A stretch of 64,000 bases of DNA, from positions 248,001 through 312,000 of the forward strand of contig NZ_JAHYCA010000002.1 in the NCBI RefSeq assembly GCF_019430905.1, given 5' to 3'. How positions within the stretch are numbered: position 1 is the first letter of the stretch; each line of letters begins with the position of its first letter. The position numbers and the translations under genes were made by a program. This document shows, piece after piece, positions 26,162-34,656 of the stretch. This DNA comes from Billgrantia antri. GTDB taxonomy: Bacteria; Pseudomonadota; Gammaproteobacteria; Pseudomonadales; Halomonadaceae. Under the pieces are notes generated by a model. The model saw nothing but the letters and a program-made list of their open reading frames with translations. It was not told the origin of the DNA and made no database searches.

Positions 26162-27225
26162 TGCCTTCACTCAAGGAGAGACTTGACCAGGCTGGCATTG
26201 CGGTGTCGGAAGACGAGGGCGAGCCGGCACTCGAGACGCCCTGGTTCGTGCGCGCCCTGCAGGCGTTTTCGGGCTGGCTGGCGGCCCTGTTTCTGCTCGG
26301 TTTCATCGCCATGGGCGCGGTGTTCGTGCTCGACACCAGCGTGGTCGCCGCCATGCTGGGGCTGGTGATGATCACGGGTGCCTTTGCGCTGCTGCGGGGG
26401 ACGAAAGGTGACTTCGTCGAGCACCTGGCGCTGGCGGGTAGCTTGGCGGGCCAACTGCTGGTGGCCTGGGCACTGGGCGCCGCCCTGGGGGACGTGAACG
26501 CTGGCTTCTGGTGGGCGTTGGTAGCGCTACAGACGCTGCTGGCGCTGGTGATGCCAAGCCTCACGCATCGCACCTTTTCGGCCTTCGCGGCGAGCCTGGC
26601 ACTTTATCTCGCCTTGATGGAAGGCATCTCGTTGCCTTCGCTCGCCGGAGGCCTGGTGCTGTTCTCACTGACTGTCCTGTGGCTCAACGAGTTTCGCTGG
26701 CCGGCGCGGTTGAGAACGGTGCAGTCGCTGGGCTATGGCCTGCTGCTTGGGCTGCTGGCCATCCAGGCCATGCAGTACTTCGGCCAGTCGCTGCTGCTTG
26801 GGCGCTATTACACGGGAACCGGCCTGGGCTGGCTGGAACCCTGGGCCGGGGATGCCTTGGGCATGCTGGCGCTGTTGTTGCTACTTCGGTACGTCTTTCA
26901 GCGCCATGCCAGCGCGGTCGCTTCATCCGTGCGCTTGGCGGCCTTCGGTGCCTTGGCGGTGCTGATGCTGCTCTCGCTCCAGGCTCATGGCCTGAGCCAT
27001 GGCGCCGTGGTGGTCGTGCTGGGTTTCGCTATCGGCAATCGTCTGGTCATGGGGTTTGGGGGGCTACTGCTGCTGCTCTCGATTTCGAACTACTACTACT
27101 GGCTCGAGGCGACCTTGCTGACCAAGGCAATGACGCTGTTCGCCCTCGGCGTGGTGCTACTGACGATCCGCTGGGCCATGCCGCGCGGCTGGCGGGCCGG
27201 TGAAGCGAAGGGGGCGGGCCAATGA
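26158..27225 (+). CDS. DUF4401 membrane protein
   Basis: 355 residues from ATG 26158 (a second ATG follows at once), with GGAGA seven bases upstream. About ten membrane helices follow a short soluble N-terminus (SLKERLDQAGIAVSEDE). The open frame extends upstream to 25969 but inside the previous gene. It matches DUF4401 by length and by its place between DUF2157 and GDYXXLXY genes. Function unknown; it is probably part of one inner-membrane complex with its neighbours. It overlaps the next ATG by four bases. Confidence 0.83.
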   Translation: MMPSLKERLDQAGIAVSEDEGEPALETPWFVRALQAFSGWLAALFLLGFIAMGAVFVLDTSVVAAMLGLVMITGAFALLRGTKGDFVEHLALAGSLAGQLLVAWALGAALGDVNAGFWWALVALQTLLALVMPSLTHRTFSAFAASLALYLALMEGISLPSLAGGLVLFSLTVLWLNEFRWPARLRTVQSLGYGLLLGLLAIQAMQYFGQSLLLGRYYTGTGLGWLEPWAGDALGMLALLLLLRYVFQRHASAVASSVRLAAFGALAVLMLLSLQAHGLSHGAVVVVLGFAIGNRLVMGFGGLLLLLSISNYYYWLEATLLTKAMTLFALGVVLLTIRWAMPRGWRAGEAKGAGQ

Positions 27226-27758
27226 TCGCGACAGCCAAGCTCGACAGGGTCGTAGTGGTTATCGCTACCGTGCTGATCCTGGCGCTGGTCAACTGGAGCA
27301 TCTGGGCCAAGGAGCGTCACTTGGCCGAAGGTGAGGTGGTGTATCTGGAACTGGCGCCAGTGGATCCGCGCTCACTACTGCAGGGCGACTACATGGCTCT
27401 CAACTTCGAGATCGCCAACCGCATCAACGAGGCGCACTATGCGCAGCGCAGGGAGAGCGGCGAACCGCAGGCCGCCGATGGTCATGTGATCGTGCGCCTG
27501 GATGCGCAGCGCGTGGGGCATTTCCAGCGCCTGGGCGCGAGCAACGATTCCCTTGCCGCCGACGAGATGCGCCTGCGCTACCGGATGCGCAACGGCCGGG
27601 TCCGCTTTGCCACCGACGCTTTCTTCTTTCAGGAGGGCCATGCCGAGCGCTACGAGTCCGCCCGTTATGGCGAGTTCCGCGTCGACGAACGCGGCGAACC
27701 CTTACTTGTTTCCCTGCATGACGACGAGCTGGAGAAGCTGGGAGACATGGCGCGTTAA
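27222..27758 (+). CDS. GDYXXLXY domain protein
   Basis: 178 residues. One N-terminal membrane anchor (VVVIATVLILALVNWSIW) leads to a periplasmic domain with the name-giving motif in RSLLQGDYMALNFEIANRI. Further conserved residues lie in RMRNGRVRFATDAFFFQEGH. Third gene of the DUF2157-DUF4401 operon, coupled by ATGA overlap. The molecular role of this trio is not known; GDYXXLXY domains resemble processing factors for exported proteins only in position, so I leave function open. Confidence 0.85.
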   Translation: MIATAKLDRVVVVIATVLILALVNWSIWAKERHLAEGEVVYLELAPVDPRSLLQGDYMALNFEIANRINEAHYAQRRESGEPQAADGHVIVRLDAQRVGHFQRLGASNDSLAADEMRLRYRMRNGRVRFATDAFFFQEGHAERYESARYGEFRVDERGEPLLVSLHDDELEKLGDMAR

Positions 27759-27882
27759 GAACTCGCCAGCGCTCGCACCTGCTCCGGCCGTCTGCGTTGA
27801 AACATGGCAACGGCGAGGGAAGCCATTCCCGGCAGCGATGGTATAAGGTCACGCATCCCATTCAGCTAACAGGAGGTTTGCC

Positions 27883-28671
27883 TTGCTGCGTGAGAGGCTC
27901 CATCGCCAACTGACGCCGGGGGCTTGGCCCGACTCGGGGTTGTCGCCGATCAATCGGGTCGTCTGCGTGCTGATTCTGCTGGCGTCCCTGATGGCCGTGC
28001 TCGAAACCGAGCCGACTTTGCGCCAGGCGGCACCGGATCTGTTCTTTGCTATCGAAGCTGTCTTCGTCGCGCTCTTTCTCGCCGAATACGGATGCCGGCT
28101 GTATGCCGCCGGGGAGGAGCCCCGCTACCGGGGTATCTCGGGCCGCATCCGCTACGTGTTTTCCTTTTGGGCGCTGATCGATCTGCTCGCAATCCTGCCG
28201 TTCTTCCTGGCATTCCTGCCTTTCAACAATGTGTTCCTGCTGCGCATGATGCGCGTGCTGCGTATCTTGCGTCTCGCTAGGCTGGGGCGTTTCAGCCGAG
28301 CCTGGTCTGCGCTGGCCGAGGCCCTGCATGCCCGCAGCTACGAGCTGCTGCTCAGCGTCGGTGTGGCGGGCCTGTTGCTATTGATTTCCGCGGCCTGTCT
28401 CTACGTGGTGGAGGCTGCCGACCAGCACGAAGCCTTCGGCAGCGTGCCGCGGGCATTGTGGTGGAGTATCGCTACCCTCACCACGGTGGGCTACGGTGAT
28501 GTCACGCCCATCACGCCTCTGGGGAAGGTGTTTGCCGGTATCACCGCGGTGGCCGGTATCGGCATCATCGCCATGCCCACGGGTATTCTCGCCGCGGCTT
28601 TCAGCGATGTTTTTCAGAGCAAGGACCACCAACCAGAACGCCGACATGGCGCTGGAGAGGTGGAGCGGTAG
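27883..28671 (+). CDS. Voltage-gated potassium channel-type ion transporter
   Basis: 262 residues, starting at TTG 27883 with AGGAGG five bases upstream. Six membrane helices: S1 from VVCVLILLASLMAV, an S4 voltage sensor with regularly spaced arginines (LLRMMRVLRILRLARLGRF), a pore loop with selectivity filter TTVGYGDV, and S6 AGITAVAGIGIIAMPTGILA. This is the Kv architecture without a long cytoplasmic tail. It should conduct K+ across the inner membrane. No RCK/TrkA-N domain is present. Confidence 0.92.
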   Translation: MLRERLHRQLTPGAWPDSGLSPINRVVCVLILLASLMAVLETEPTLRQAAPDLFFAIEAVFVALFLAEYGCRLYAAGEEPRYRGISGRIRYVFSFWALIDLLAILPFFLAFLPFNNVFLLRMMRVLRILRLARLGRFSRAWSALAEALHARSYELLLSVGVAGLLLLISAACLYVVEAADQHEAFGSVPRALWWSIATLTTVGYGDVTPITPLGKVFAGITAVAGIGIIAMPTGILAAAFSDVFQSKDHQPERRHGAGEVER

Positions 28672-28686
28672 TAGCTTCACTGTGCC

Positions 28687-28836
28687 TCACCGCCGTGTAT
28701 CGTACCGACGTCGACGGATAGCGCGCTGACGTTCGCGCTCGCGGCGGCGCTGACGGGCCAGGGCGTTGCCGTTGGCCAACTCGACCAGAAACTCGAGCTC
28801 CGCCTCACTGAGCGGTTCGCGCTTGGGTCGCGTCAT
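28687..28836 (-). CDS. Small arginine-rich protein
   Basis: 49 residues from ATG 28836, with AGGAG about nine bases upstream. The N-terminal half is acidic and helical (PLSEAELEFLVELANGNALA), the C-terminal half is nearly all arginine (RQRRRERERQRAIRRRRYD). The composition is not that of the surrounding noise frames and the helix looks real. It ends 15 bases from the convergent K+ channel gene. Function unknown; such tails often bind nucleic acid. Confidence 0.5.
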   Translation of the reverse strand: MTRPKREPLSEAELEFLVELANGNALARQRRRERERQRAIRRRRYDTRR

Positions 28837-28966
28837 CCAGGGGCTCCTGCCGAAGAGGGTTCTGGCCGACGCTAGCGGAGGAAGGTGGCAAACGAGTGAC
28901 GATGGCATGCCGGTCGCCGCTGTTGCATGATGGCATTCGTCCCTCCTCGACTCAGGTAGGAAACCC

Positions 28967-29584
28967 ATGCCCCTTGAAAGCGCGCTGCTCTATATCGTGG
29001 CCATCTTCGTCTTCGCCGTGACCCCCGGGCCCGGAGTGTTCGCTCTGCTGGCGCGAGGCATGGCCTCCGGCGCGCGGGTCTGCGTGCCGCTGGCGCTGGG
29101 CATGACCCTCAGCGACCTGCTCTACCTGCTGTTGGCTTTCTACGGCCTGGCGGCCATCGCCTAGAACTGGAGCGAGGCCTTCACGGTAATTCGCTACCTT
29201 GGTGCCGCTTACCTGCTCTACCTGGGCTGGAAGATGTGGACCGCCCCGGTCGAGGCCGAGCCACTGGCGCCCGAGCTGCAGCGGGGGGATGCCGTGAAGG
29301 GTTTCCTGCAGGGCTTTCTGATCTCCGCCTCCAACCCCAAGGTGATTCTCTTCTACATCGCCTTCCTTCCCACCTTCATCGATCTCACCGCCCTGGCTTC
29401 CCACGACATGGTGCTGGTGGTCGGGCTCACCTTCGTCAGCCTGATGGCGGGGCTGATGCTGGTAGCCTCCGGTGCCTCGAGCGCACGGCGTTTCCTGCAG
29501 ACCAAGCGCGCCATGAAAGGCGCCAACCGCTCTGCAGGCACCCTGATGGCCGCTGCCGGCGCCTTCCTGATCGCCAAGGGGTAA
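28967..29584 (+). pseudogene. LysE/RhtB-family exporter interrupted by an amber codon
   Basis: The frame encodes a normal LysE-family amino-acid exporter: N-terminus ALLYIVAIFVFAVTPGPGVF with the family TPGP motif, then SDLLYLLLAFYGLAAIA. An in-frame TAG at 29162-29164 stops it at residue 65. The same frame continues directly with NWSEAFTVIRYLGAAYLLYL and the second conserved block GFLISASNPKVILFYIAFLP, ending at a TAA at 29582. Apart from this one codon the sequence is intact, so the lesion is recent, a sequencing error, or a read-through site. A GAG or CAG codon would need one substitution. Confidence 0.85.
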
Positions 29585-29650
29585 GAACTGGCGAGTTGGA
29601 TCGGCTCGGGGAAGGGGAGCCGTGGTAGTCTTGGCATACTCTGCATGCAC

Positions 29651-30412
29651 TTAACCCAGGCCGAATAGTGCATGTGCCAGGTGCCCGCTGAGGAAGGCGA
29701 GGCCGGCAGCGGCGCCTCCCATCAGCAGGGTACGGATTCCGGATCGCAACACCGGCCGCTGGTAGACCAGGCTCTTGAGCATTCCGATGCCGAAGAACAT
29801 CGCACCGGCAATGACGAGGCTTGCCAGGAACTGTATGGCCGTATCCAGGTCCGGTAAGGCATAGGGCAGCAGGGGCATGGCGCCGACGACGATAAAAGCG
29901 AAGAAGGTGGTCAACGCGGCGCGCAGGGGGTTCAATCCGACGGGTTGCAGGTAGTGTTCCTCCTTGAGCATGGTGTCTACCCAGACATCGTGATCGTTGG
30001 TCAGCGTCTCGACCACTGTCTCCAGCAGCTCTCCCTCGAAGCCTTTCGCCCGGAATATCTGACGAATTTCCTCCCGCTCCCCATCGGGGATGAGCTGGAT
30101 ATGGTGACGTTCGCGACGGGCGACACTGTCGATATGCTCTTGTTGCGCCTGGTAAGCCTCGTAGTTGCTGACTGCCATGCTGAAGCCGTCGGCGAGTAGA
30201 TTGGCGAAACCCAGGACCAGGGCAACCGTAGGGGAGAAGCCGGCACCGAAAGCGCCTGAAACGACGGCAAATGTCGTGACGCAGCCATCGATACCGCCCA
30301 GCACTGCATCAGGTAGTGTGTTGGCTGATGGCGGTTGAGACAGACGTGCCTTGATTGCCTCAGGGCGATGTTCAGGCTCGAGATCCTTACGATCATATGC
30401 CATGGCAGCCAT
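29651..30412 (-). CDS. VIT1/CCC1-family metal transporter
   Basis: About 253 residues from ATG 30412; ATG 30403 is equally possible and a longer frame reaches 30478. N-terminal membrane part: DAVLGGIDGCVTTFAVVSGA followed by LVLGFANLLADGFSMAVSNY. A charged cytoplasmic insertion follows (REEIRQIFRAKGFEGELLE), then membrane helices LTTFFAFIVVGAMPLLPYAL and the C-terminal pair. This order is that of VIT/CCC1 proteins, which move Fe2+ or Mn2+. The insertion carries His and Glu residues that could bind metal. It is a single gene. Confidence 0.85.
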   Translation of the reverse strand: MAAMAYDRKDLEPEHRPEAIKARLSQPPSANTLPDAVLGGIDGCVTTFAVVSGAFGAGFSPTVALVLGFANLLADGFSMAVSNYEAYQAQQEHIDSVARRERHHIQLIPDGEREEIRQIFRAKGFEGELLETVVETLTNDHDVWVDTMLKEEHYLQPVGLNPLRAALTTFFAFIVVGAMPLLPYALPDLDTAIQFLASLVIAGAMFFGIGMLKSLVYQRPVLRSGIRTLLMGGAAAGLAFLSGHLAHALFGLG

Positions 30413-30547
30413 CCGCAGAATGGGGGGGTGGGAACGGTTTTTTCTAAAGGTAGTAGAGTAAGGCGGTAATGAAACCAAGCCCCTTGTCGCTAATCATGCG
30501 GGAGGTACTGCGATAATTTTCGGTGCGTGATAATTGCGGGAAACGAC

Positions 30548-30988
30548 ATGAGAAAGGAATCGCTCCACCGTATTCTAATAGTTGCCGAAATGCTCCTGCT
30601 GGCATTGCCGGTGAGCCTGTTCTGCCTGCTCTCCGGACTGGCCCTGCTGAGCACGGTAGGGTTTTACTGGGGCTTGGAGGAACTGGCGATCATGCTCTTC
30701 GTGTTCGTCGGTTTTGTGGGTATCGTTGGGCTATGGTGCGTGGCGGTGGCTTACCTGGTGCGACGGCCGCGGCTCACCTGGTGGTGGCGGGCCGCCAGCC
30801 TGGGCGCCGGTTTAGTGAGTGTCTCTCTGATGCTATTTTGCCTGGTCGCCTTCGGCTGGGAGTTGCCGGAGTGGGGGATCATCGTTGCCCTGGGCGTATT
30901 TGCCAGCCCGCTGCTGGTGCCCTTTCTCCACTTGGCCTATTTGCAGCGCATGCACCGGGAAGTATTGTCGACCCATGCGCAGCGATAG
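30548..30988 (+). CDS. Four-helix membrane protein, unknown
   Basis: 146 residues from ATG 30548 with GGGA upstream. Four hydrophobic helices: ILIVAEMLLLALPVSLFCLL, ELAIMLFVFVGFVGIVGLWC, AASLGAGLVSVSLMLFCLVA and WGIIVALGVFASPLLVPFLH. There are no recognisable motifs and no homologue I can name. It ends 78 bases before a LysE-family gene on the same strand. Confidence 0.6.
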   Translation: MRKESLHRILIVAEMLLLALPVSLFCLLSGLALLSTVGFYWGLEELAIMLFVFVGFVGIVGLWCVAVAYLVRRPRLTWWWRAASLGAGLVSVSLMLFCLVAFGWELPEWGIIVALGVFASPLLVPFLHLAYLQRMHREVLSTHAQR

Positions 30989-31066
30989 CCTACGCGGTAA
31001 TCTCGAGCATTGTCGTGGCGAGCGGCCTGCAACTGGCGTCTTGGCGAATCTATAAGGAGATGACCC

Positions 31067-31699
31067 GTGGAGTGGTGGACCTGGATGACCTTCGTCGGGG
31101 TGATAACGGCCCTGATCATTTTCCCGGGGCCGGTGGCACTGTTATGCACCACGCATGGCCTGCGTTTCGGCCGGCACCGGGCTTTTGCCACGGTGCTGGG
31201 TGGCGGGGTGGCTTCACTGGTATTGATGACGCTTTCCGCCTTGGGGCTGGGCGCCATACTCGCCACCTCAGAAACGGCCTTCTTCGTGTTGAAGCTGCTG
31301 GGCGGCGCCTACCTGATCTACCTGGGATTGCAGGCCTGGTTGGCCAAGCCCCAGTCGCCGCTGGCCGAGGCGCCAGCGGCAGTGAAGGGCCAATCGGTTC
31401 CCGCCATGTTCCGCCAGGGGTTCCTGGTGGGTATCGGCAACCCCAAGGACCTGCTGTTCTTTGCCGCCCTGTTTCCGAACTTCATCACCATCGGCGAACC
31501 GCAATTGCTTCAGTTCATCATCCTGGCGCTGACCTGGCTGGTCATCGACACGACCTTGATGACGCTCTACGCCACTCTGGGTTCGGGGCTGGGTCGCTGG
31601 TTCGATAGCCCCGGCAGGATGCGGGCGTTTCATCGCACTACCGGGGGCTTGTTCCTGGGTGCCGGCGGAACGTTGATCGTTTCGAGCGCCAACAGGTGA
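31067..31699 (+). CDS. LysE-family amino-acid exporter
   Basis: 210 residues starting at GTG 31067 with AAGGAGA upstream. Typical LysE/RhtB layout of six helices: FVGVITALIIFPGPVALLC (family Pro-Gly-Pro), FFVLKLLGGAYLIYLGLQAW, then FLVGIGNPKDLLFFAALFPN, the conserved N-P-K block before the fourth helix. It exports amino acids or homoserine-lactone-like compounds from the cytoplasm; the substrate is not deducible. Second of three LysE-type genes in the window. Confidence 0.88.
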   Translation: MEWWTWMTFVGVITALIIFPGPVALLCTTHGLRFGRHRAFATVLGGGVASLVLMTLSALGLGAILATSETAFFVLKLLGGAYLIYLGLQAWLAKPQSPLAEAPAAVKGQSVPAMFRQGFLVGIGNPKDLLFFAALFPNFITIGEPQLLQFIILALTWLVIDTTLMTLYATLGSGLGRWFDSPGRMRAFHRTTGGLFLGAGGTLIVSSANR

Positions 31700-31835
31700 G
31701 CCCTCGCGTGTGCAAAAGCAGTCATTCAAGGCCGACTCGAAGCTCGAACGTTAACACGCTATCTTTCCCCTACTGCACGCGTCTCTCTTCCCGCCGGGGA
31801 GTGGGCGCTTCGACACTCAGCGTTCTGGAGCACTC

Positions 31836-32699
31836 ATGAGCCAAGAAAACGAGTACGTGCCGCCGAAAGTGTGGAAGTGGGAAAAGGCGAACGGCGGCGA
31901 GTTCGCCAGCATCAACCGGCCCATCGCCGGCCCTACCCATGACAAGGAGTTACCGGTCGGCAAGCATCCGCTGCAACTCTACTCGCTGGCTACCCCCAAC
32001 GGGGTCAAGGCCGGCATCATGCTCGAGGAACTGCTGGCGCGGGGCCACACGGGCGCCGAATACGACGCCTGGCTGATCCGCATCGGCGAGGGCGAGCAGT
32101 TCGGCAGCGGCTTCGTCGAGGTCAATCCCAACTCCAAGATCCCGGCGCTGATGGATCACAGCACCACGCCGCCCACCCGGGTGTTCGAGTCGGGCTCGAT
32201 CCTGCTCTACCTGGCCGAAAAGTTCGGTGAGTTTCTGCCCCGGGATACCGCTGGGCGTACCGAGACGCTGAACTGGCTGTTCTGGCAGATGGGCAGTGCG
32301 CCGTATCTCGGCGGCGGCTTCGGCCACTTCTATGCTTATGCGCCGACCAAGATAGAGTACGCCATCGACCGCTTCGCCATGGAGACCAAGCGACAGCTCG
32401 ACGTACTGGACCGGCGGCTGGCCGAGAGTCGCTATCTCGGCGGGGACGACTACACCCTTGCCGATATCGCCAACTGGCCCTGGTACGGGCAGCTGGCGCT
32501 GGGTCGCGTCTACGATGCCGGCGAGTTCCTGCAGGTACAGGAGTACGAGCACGTGCAGCGCTGGGCCAGGGAGATCGATGCCCGGCCGGCGGTCAAGCGC
32601 GGGCGCATGGTAAACCGTACCTTCGGCCCGTTGGAGCAGCAGTTGCATGAGCGCCACGACGCCAGCGACTTCGAGACCAATACCCAGGACAAGCGCTAG
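31836..32699 (+). CDS. yghU: YghU-type glutathione S-transferase
   Basis: 287 residues, the length of E. coli YghU (Nu-class). The N-terminus has the characteristic extension MSQENEYVPPKVWKWEKANG before the thioredoxin fold (LQLYSLATPNGVKAGIMLEE). The glutathione site NPNSKIPALMD then ESGSILLYLAEKF follows. Nu-class enzymes bind two glutathiones and reduce disulfides or organic peroxides in the cytoplasm. The stop at 32697-32699 directly precedes the GTG of the acetyltransferase gene, so the two are coupled. Confidence 0.93.
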   Translation: MSQENEYVPPKVWKWEKANGGEFASINRPIAGPTHDKELPVGKHPLQLYSLATPNGVKAGIMLEELLARGHTGAEYDAWLIRIGEGEQFGSGFVEVNPNSKIPALMDHSTTPPTRVFESGSILLYLAEKFGEFLPRDTAGRTETLNWLFWQMGSAPYLGGGFGHFYAYAPTKIEYAIDRFAMETKRQLDVLDRRLAESRYLGGDDYTLADIANWPWYGQLALGRVYDAGEFLQVQEYEHVQRWAREIDARPAVKRGRMVNRTFGPLEQQLHERHDASDFETNTQDKR

Positions 32700-33167
32700 G
32701 TGACTGTCATCGCGCCAAGACGGCTGGAGCCCCGCGACCTGGAAGCCTGCGCGACGCTATTCGCGCAGGTATTCTCTGCCGAACCGTGGAGCGAGCCGTG
32801 GGGTTTCGAACGCGCCCTGGCTCGGTTGGCTCACTTTCACGAATCGCCCGGCTTCGTCGGCGTGGTGACACCGGGCGAAGGCAGTGCGGCCGCAGGTTTT
32901 CTGCTGGGTAATCTGGAGCCCTATCTGGAAGGCTACCTGTTCTACTTGAGAGAAATGTGCGTTGCCTCGCATCGGCAGGGCCAGGGAATCGGCTCGCAGC
33001 TTTACCGGGCTCTGGAGCGGGAGCTGACCGAGCGAGACGTTCGCGCGGTGTACCTGGCCACGGGGAGGGAAATCCCTGCGGCCCATTTCTACCAGAATCT
33101 CGGTTTTCGCTGCAGCGAAAGCATGGCGTTCTATGCCCGAGGCCTGCCAGGTCCGGAAAGTGAATAG
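32700..33167 (+). CDS. GNAT acetyltransferase
   Basis: 155 residues, GTG start at 32700 immediately after the yghU stop. The acetyl-CoA site is REMCVASHRQGQGIGSQLYR, containing the Q/RxxGxG/A motif. The later VYLATGREIPAAHFYQNLGF is the usual motif B with the Tyr that protonates the leaving CoA. Substrate unknown. It is co-transcribed with yghU. Confidence 0.87.
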   Translation: MTVIAPRRLEPRDLEACATLFAQVFSAEPWSEPWGFERALARLAHFHESPGFVGVVTPGEGSAAAGFLLGNLEPYLEGYLFYLREMCVASHRQGQGIGSQLYRALERELTERDVRAVYLATGREIPAAHFYQNLGFRCSESMAFYARGLPGPESE

Positions 33168-33239
33168 GATGCTCATTGGACACCCCCGGGGCGCTCTGGC
33201 ATGCTTCGCGCTCCGCGAAACCTGCCCAAGAGAAGCCCC

Positions 33240-33581
33240 ATGAGCGCGCTGCCGAACTGCCCCGCCTGTCATTCCGAATACACCTATGAAGTGGCCGACA
33301 TGTACGCCTGCCCTGAATGTGGTCACGAGTGGTCGAGTGTGTCGGGTGAGACAGAGTCCAGCGACGAGAAGGTGGTACGCGATGCCAACGGCAACGTGCT
33401 GCAGGATGGCGACAGCGTCACCGTGATCAAGGACCTCAAGGTCAAGGGCAGCTCGTCGGTGGTCAAGGTGGGCACCAAGGTCAAGAGCATTCGCCTGGTC
33501 GAGGGCGACCACGACATCGACTGCAAGATCGATGGCTTCGGGCCGATGAAGCTGAAGTCGGAGTTCGTCAAGAAGGCGTAA
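33240..33581 (+). CDS. yjdM: Zinc-ribbon protein YjdM (PhnA family)
   Basis: 113 residues from ATG 33240. The N-terminal zinc ribbon has [10 protein letters not shown] and CPECGHEW (two CxxC pairs). The C-terminal PhnA domain reads [20 protein letters not shown] then [20 protein letters not shown], the small SH3-like barrel of the family. Despite the historical name, it has no proven role in phosphonate metabolism. It lies just upstream of the Pho-boxed transporter operon, but with its own spacing and no overlap. Confidence 0.92.
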   Translation: MSALPNCPACHSEYTYEVADMYACPECGHEWSSVSGETESSDEKVVRDANGNVLQDGDSVTVIKDLKVKGSSSVVKVGTKVKSIRLVEGDHDIDCKIDGFGPMKLKSEFVKKA

Positions 33582-33603
33582 CGTAAATAGGCAGGAAAAC
33601 CAA

Positions 33604-33637
33604 CTGTCACTGAGCTGTAAGCGAACGGCAGTACCTT
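33604..33637 (+). promoter_or_regulatory. Pho box and -10 of the transporter operon
   Basis: CTGTCACTGAGCTGTAAG (33604-33621) is a two-repeat Pho box: CTGTCAC, four bases, CTGTAAG. It matches the E. coli repeat CTGTCAT at six and five of seven positions. A -10 element TACCTT (33632-33637) follows ten bases later, the spacing used when PhoB replaces a -35. The transcript would begin about 25 bases before the start codon at 33668. Confidence 0.7.
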
Positions 33638-33667
33638 CGATGGAACACACTCATCGGAGGTTGGCTC

Positions 33668-34654
33668 ATGCTGAAGCGTCCCTTGGTAACCGCTCTTTCC
33701 GCATCCGTGGTACTCACCGGCCTGGCACTTCCCGCCCTCGGCAACGAGAAGCTGGTGCTCTATACCAGCCAACCCAACAGCGACGCCCAGCAGACCGTCG
33801 ACGCTTTCCAGGCGGCCCACCCCGGTATCGAGGTGGAGTGGGTACGCGACGGTACCACGCAGCTGATGACTCGCCTGCGCTCCGAACTCTCCGCCGGCGT
33901 CAGCAACCCTGACGTGCTGCTGATCGCCGACAGCATGACCATGGAGTCGCTCAAGCAGGAAGGGCACCTGCAGGCCTACCAGAGCCCGGAGCGCGAGGCC
34001 TATGATGCCGAGCTGTACGATTCCGAAGGCTACTACTACGGCACCAAGCTGATCACCACGGGGATCGTCTACAACACCGGGGCCGAACACCGGCCGCAGC
34101 GCTGGCAGGACCTCATCCAGCCCGAATACGAGGGGCAGGTGGCCATGCCCAGCCCGCTCTACTCGGGGGCCGCGCTGATTCACATGGCGACCATCGAGTC
34201 CAACCCCGAGCTGGGCGAGAGCTATTACGAAGCGCTGCAGGCCAATCGTGTCGAGGCCCAGGGCGGCAACGGCGGCGTGTTCAATGCCGTGGCGGCGGGT
34301 ACCAAGCCCTACGGCGTCGTGGTGGACTTCCTGCCGATTCGCGAAGCGGCCAAGGGCTCGCCGGTGGCCTTCGTGTTCCCCGAGGAGGGCGTGAGCGCGG
34401 TGACCGAACCGGTCGCCATCATGCAGGAGGCCAAGAACCTCGACGCCGCACAGAAGTTCGTCGACTTCGTGCTCTCCCGCGAAGGCCAGGAGCTGGTCAG
34501 CGAGCAGGGCTATCTGCCGGCGCATCCCGCTGTCGCCCCGCCGGCGGGCTTTCCCGCCCGTGACGACATCGCGCTGATGCCGCTGGATACCCAGAGCGCT
34601 CTGGCCCGTGAAGACGAACTCAAGCAGCGCTTCGGCGACCTGTTCGGCAGCTGA
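33668..34654 (+). CDS. ABC transporter periplasmic binding protein (Fe3+/phosphonate type)
   Basis: 328 residues with a signal peptide (LVTALSASVVLTGLALPALG, cleavage near residue 25) and ATG at 33668 behind CGGAGG. The mature protein has the type II binding-protein fold: LVLYTSQPNSDAQQTVDAFQ, then DVLLIADSMTMESL and GIVYNTGAE at the hinge, ending with the family C-terminal helix. It belongs to the FbpA/PhnS-like cluster, whose members carry ferric ion, thiamine, 2-aminoethylphosphonate or phosphate esters. The Pho box directly upstream and the hydrolase genes downstream favour a phosphorus compound over iron. Confidence 0.85.
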   Translation: MLKRPLVTALSASVVLTGLALPALGNEKLVLYTSQPNSDAQQTVDAFQAAHPGIEVEWVRDGTTQLMTRLRSELSAGVSNPDVLLIADSMTMESLKQEGHLQAYQSPEREAYDAELYDSEGYYYGTKLITTGIVYNTGAEHRPQRWQDLIQPEYEGQVAMPSPLYSGAALIHMATIESNPELGESYYEALQANRVEAQGGNGGVFNAVAAGTKPYGVVVDFLPIREAAKGSPVAFVFPEEGVSAVTEPVAIMQEAKNLDAAQKFVDFVLSREGQELVSEQGYLPAHPAVAPPAGFPARDDIALMPLDTQSALAREDELKQRFGDLFGS

Positions 34655-34656
34655 GC

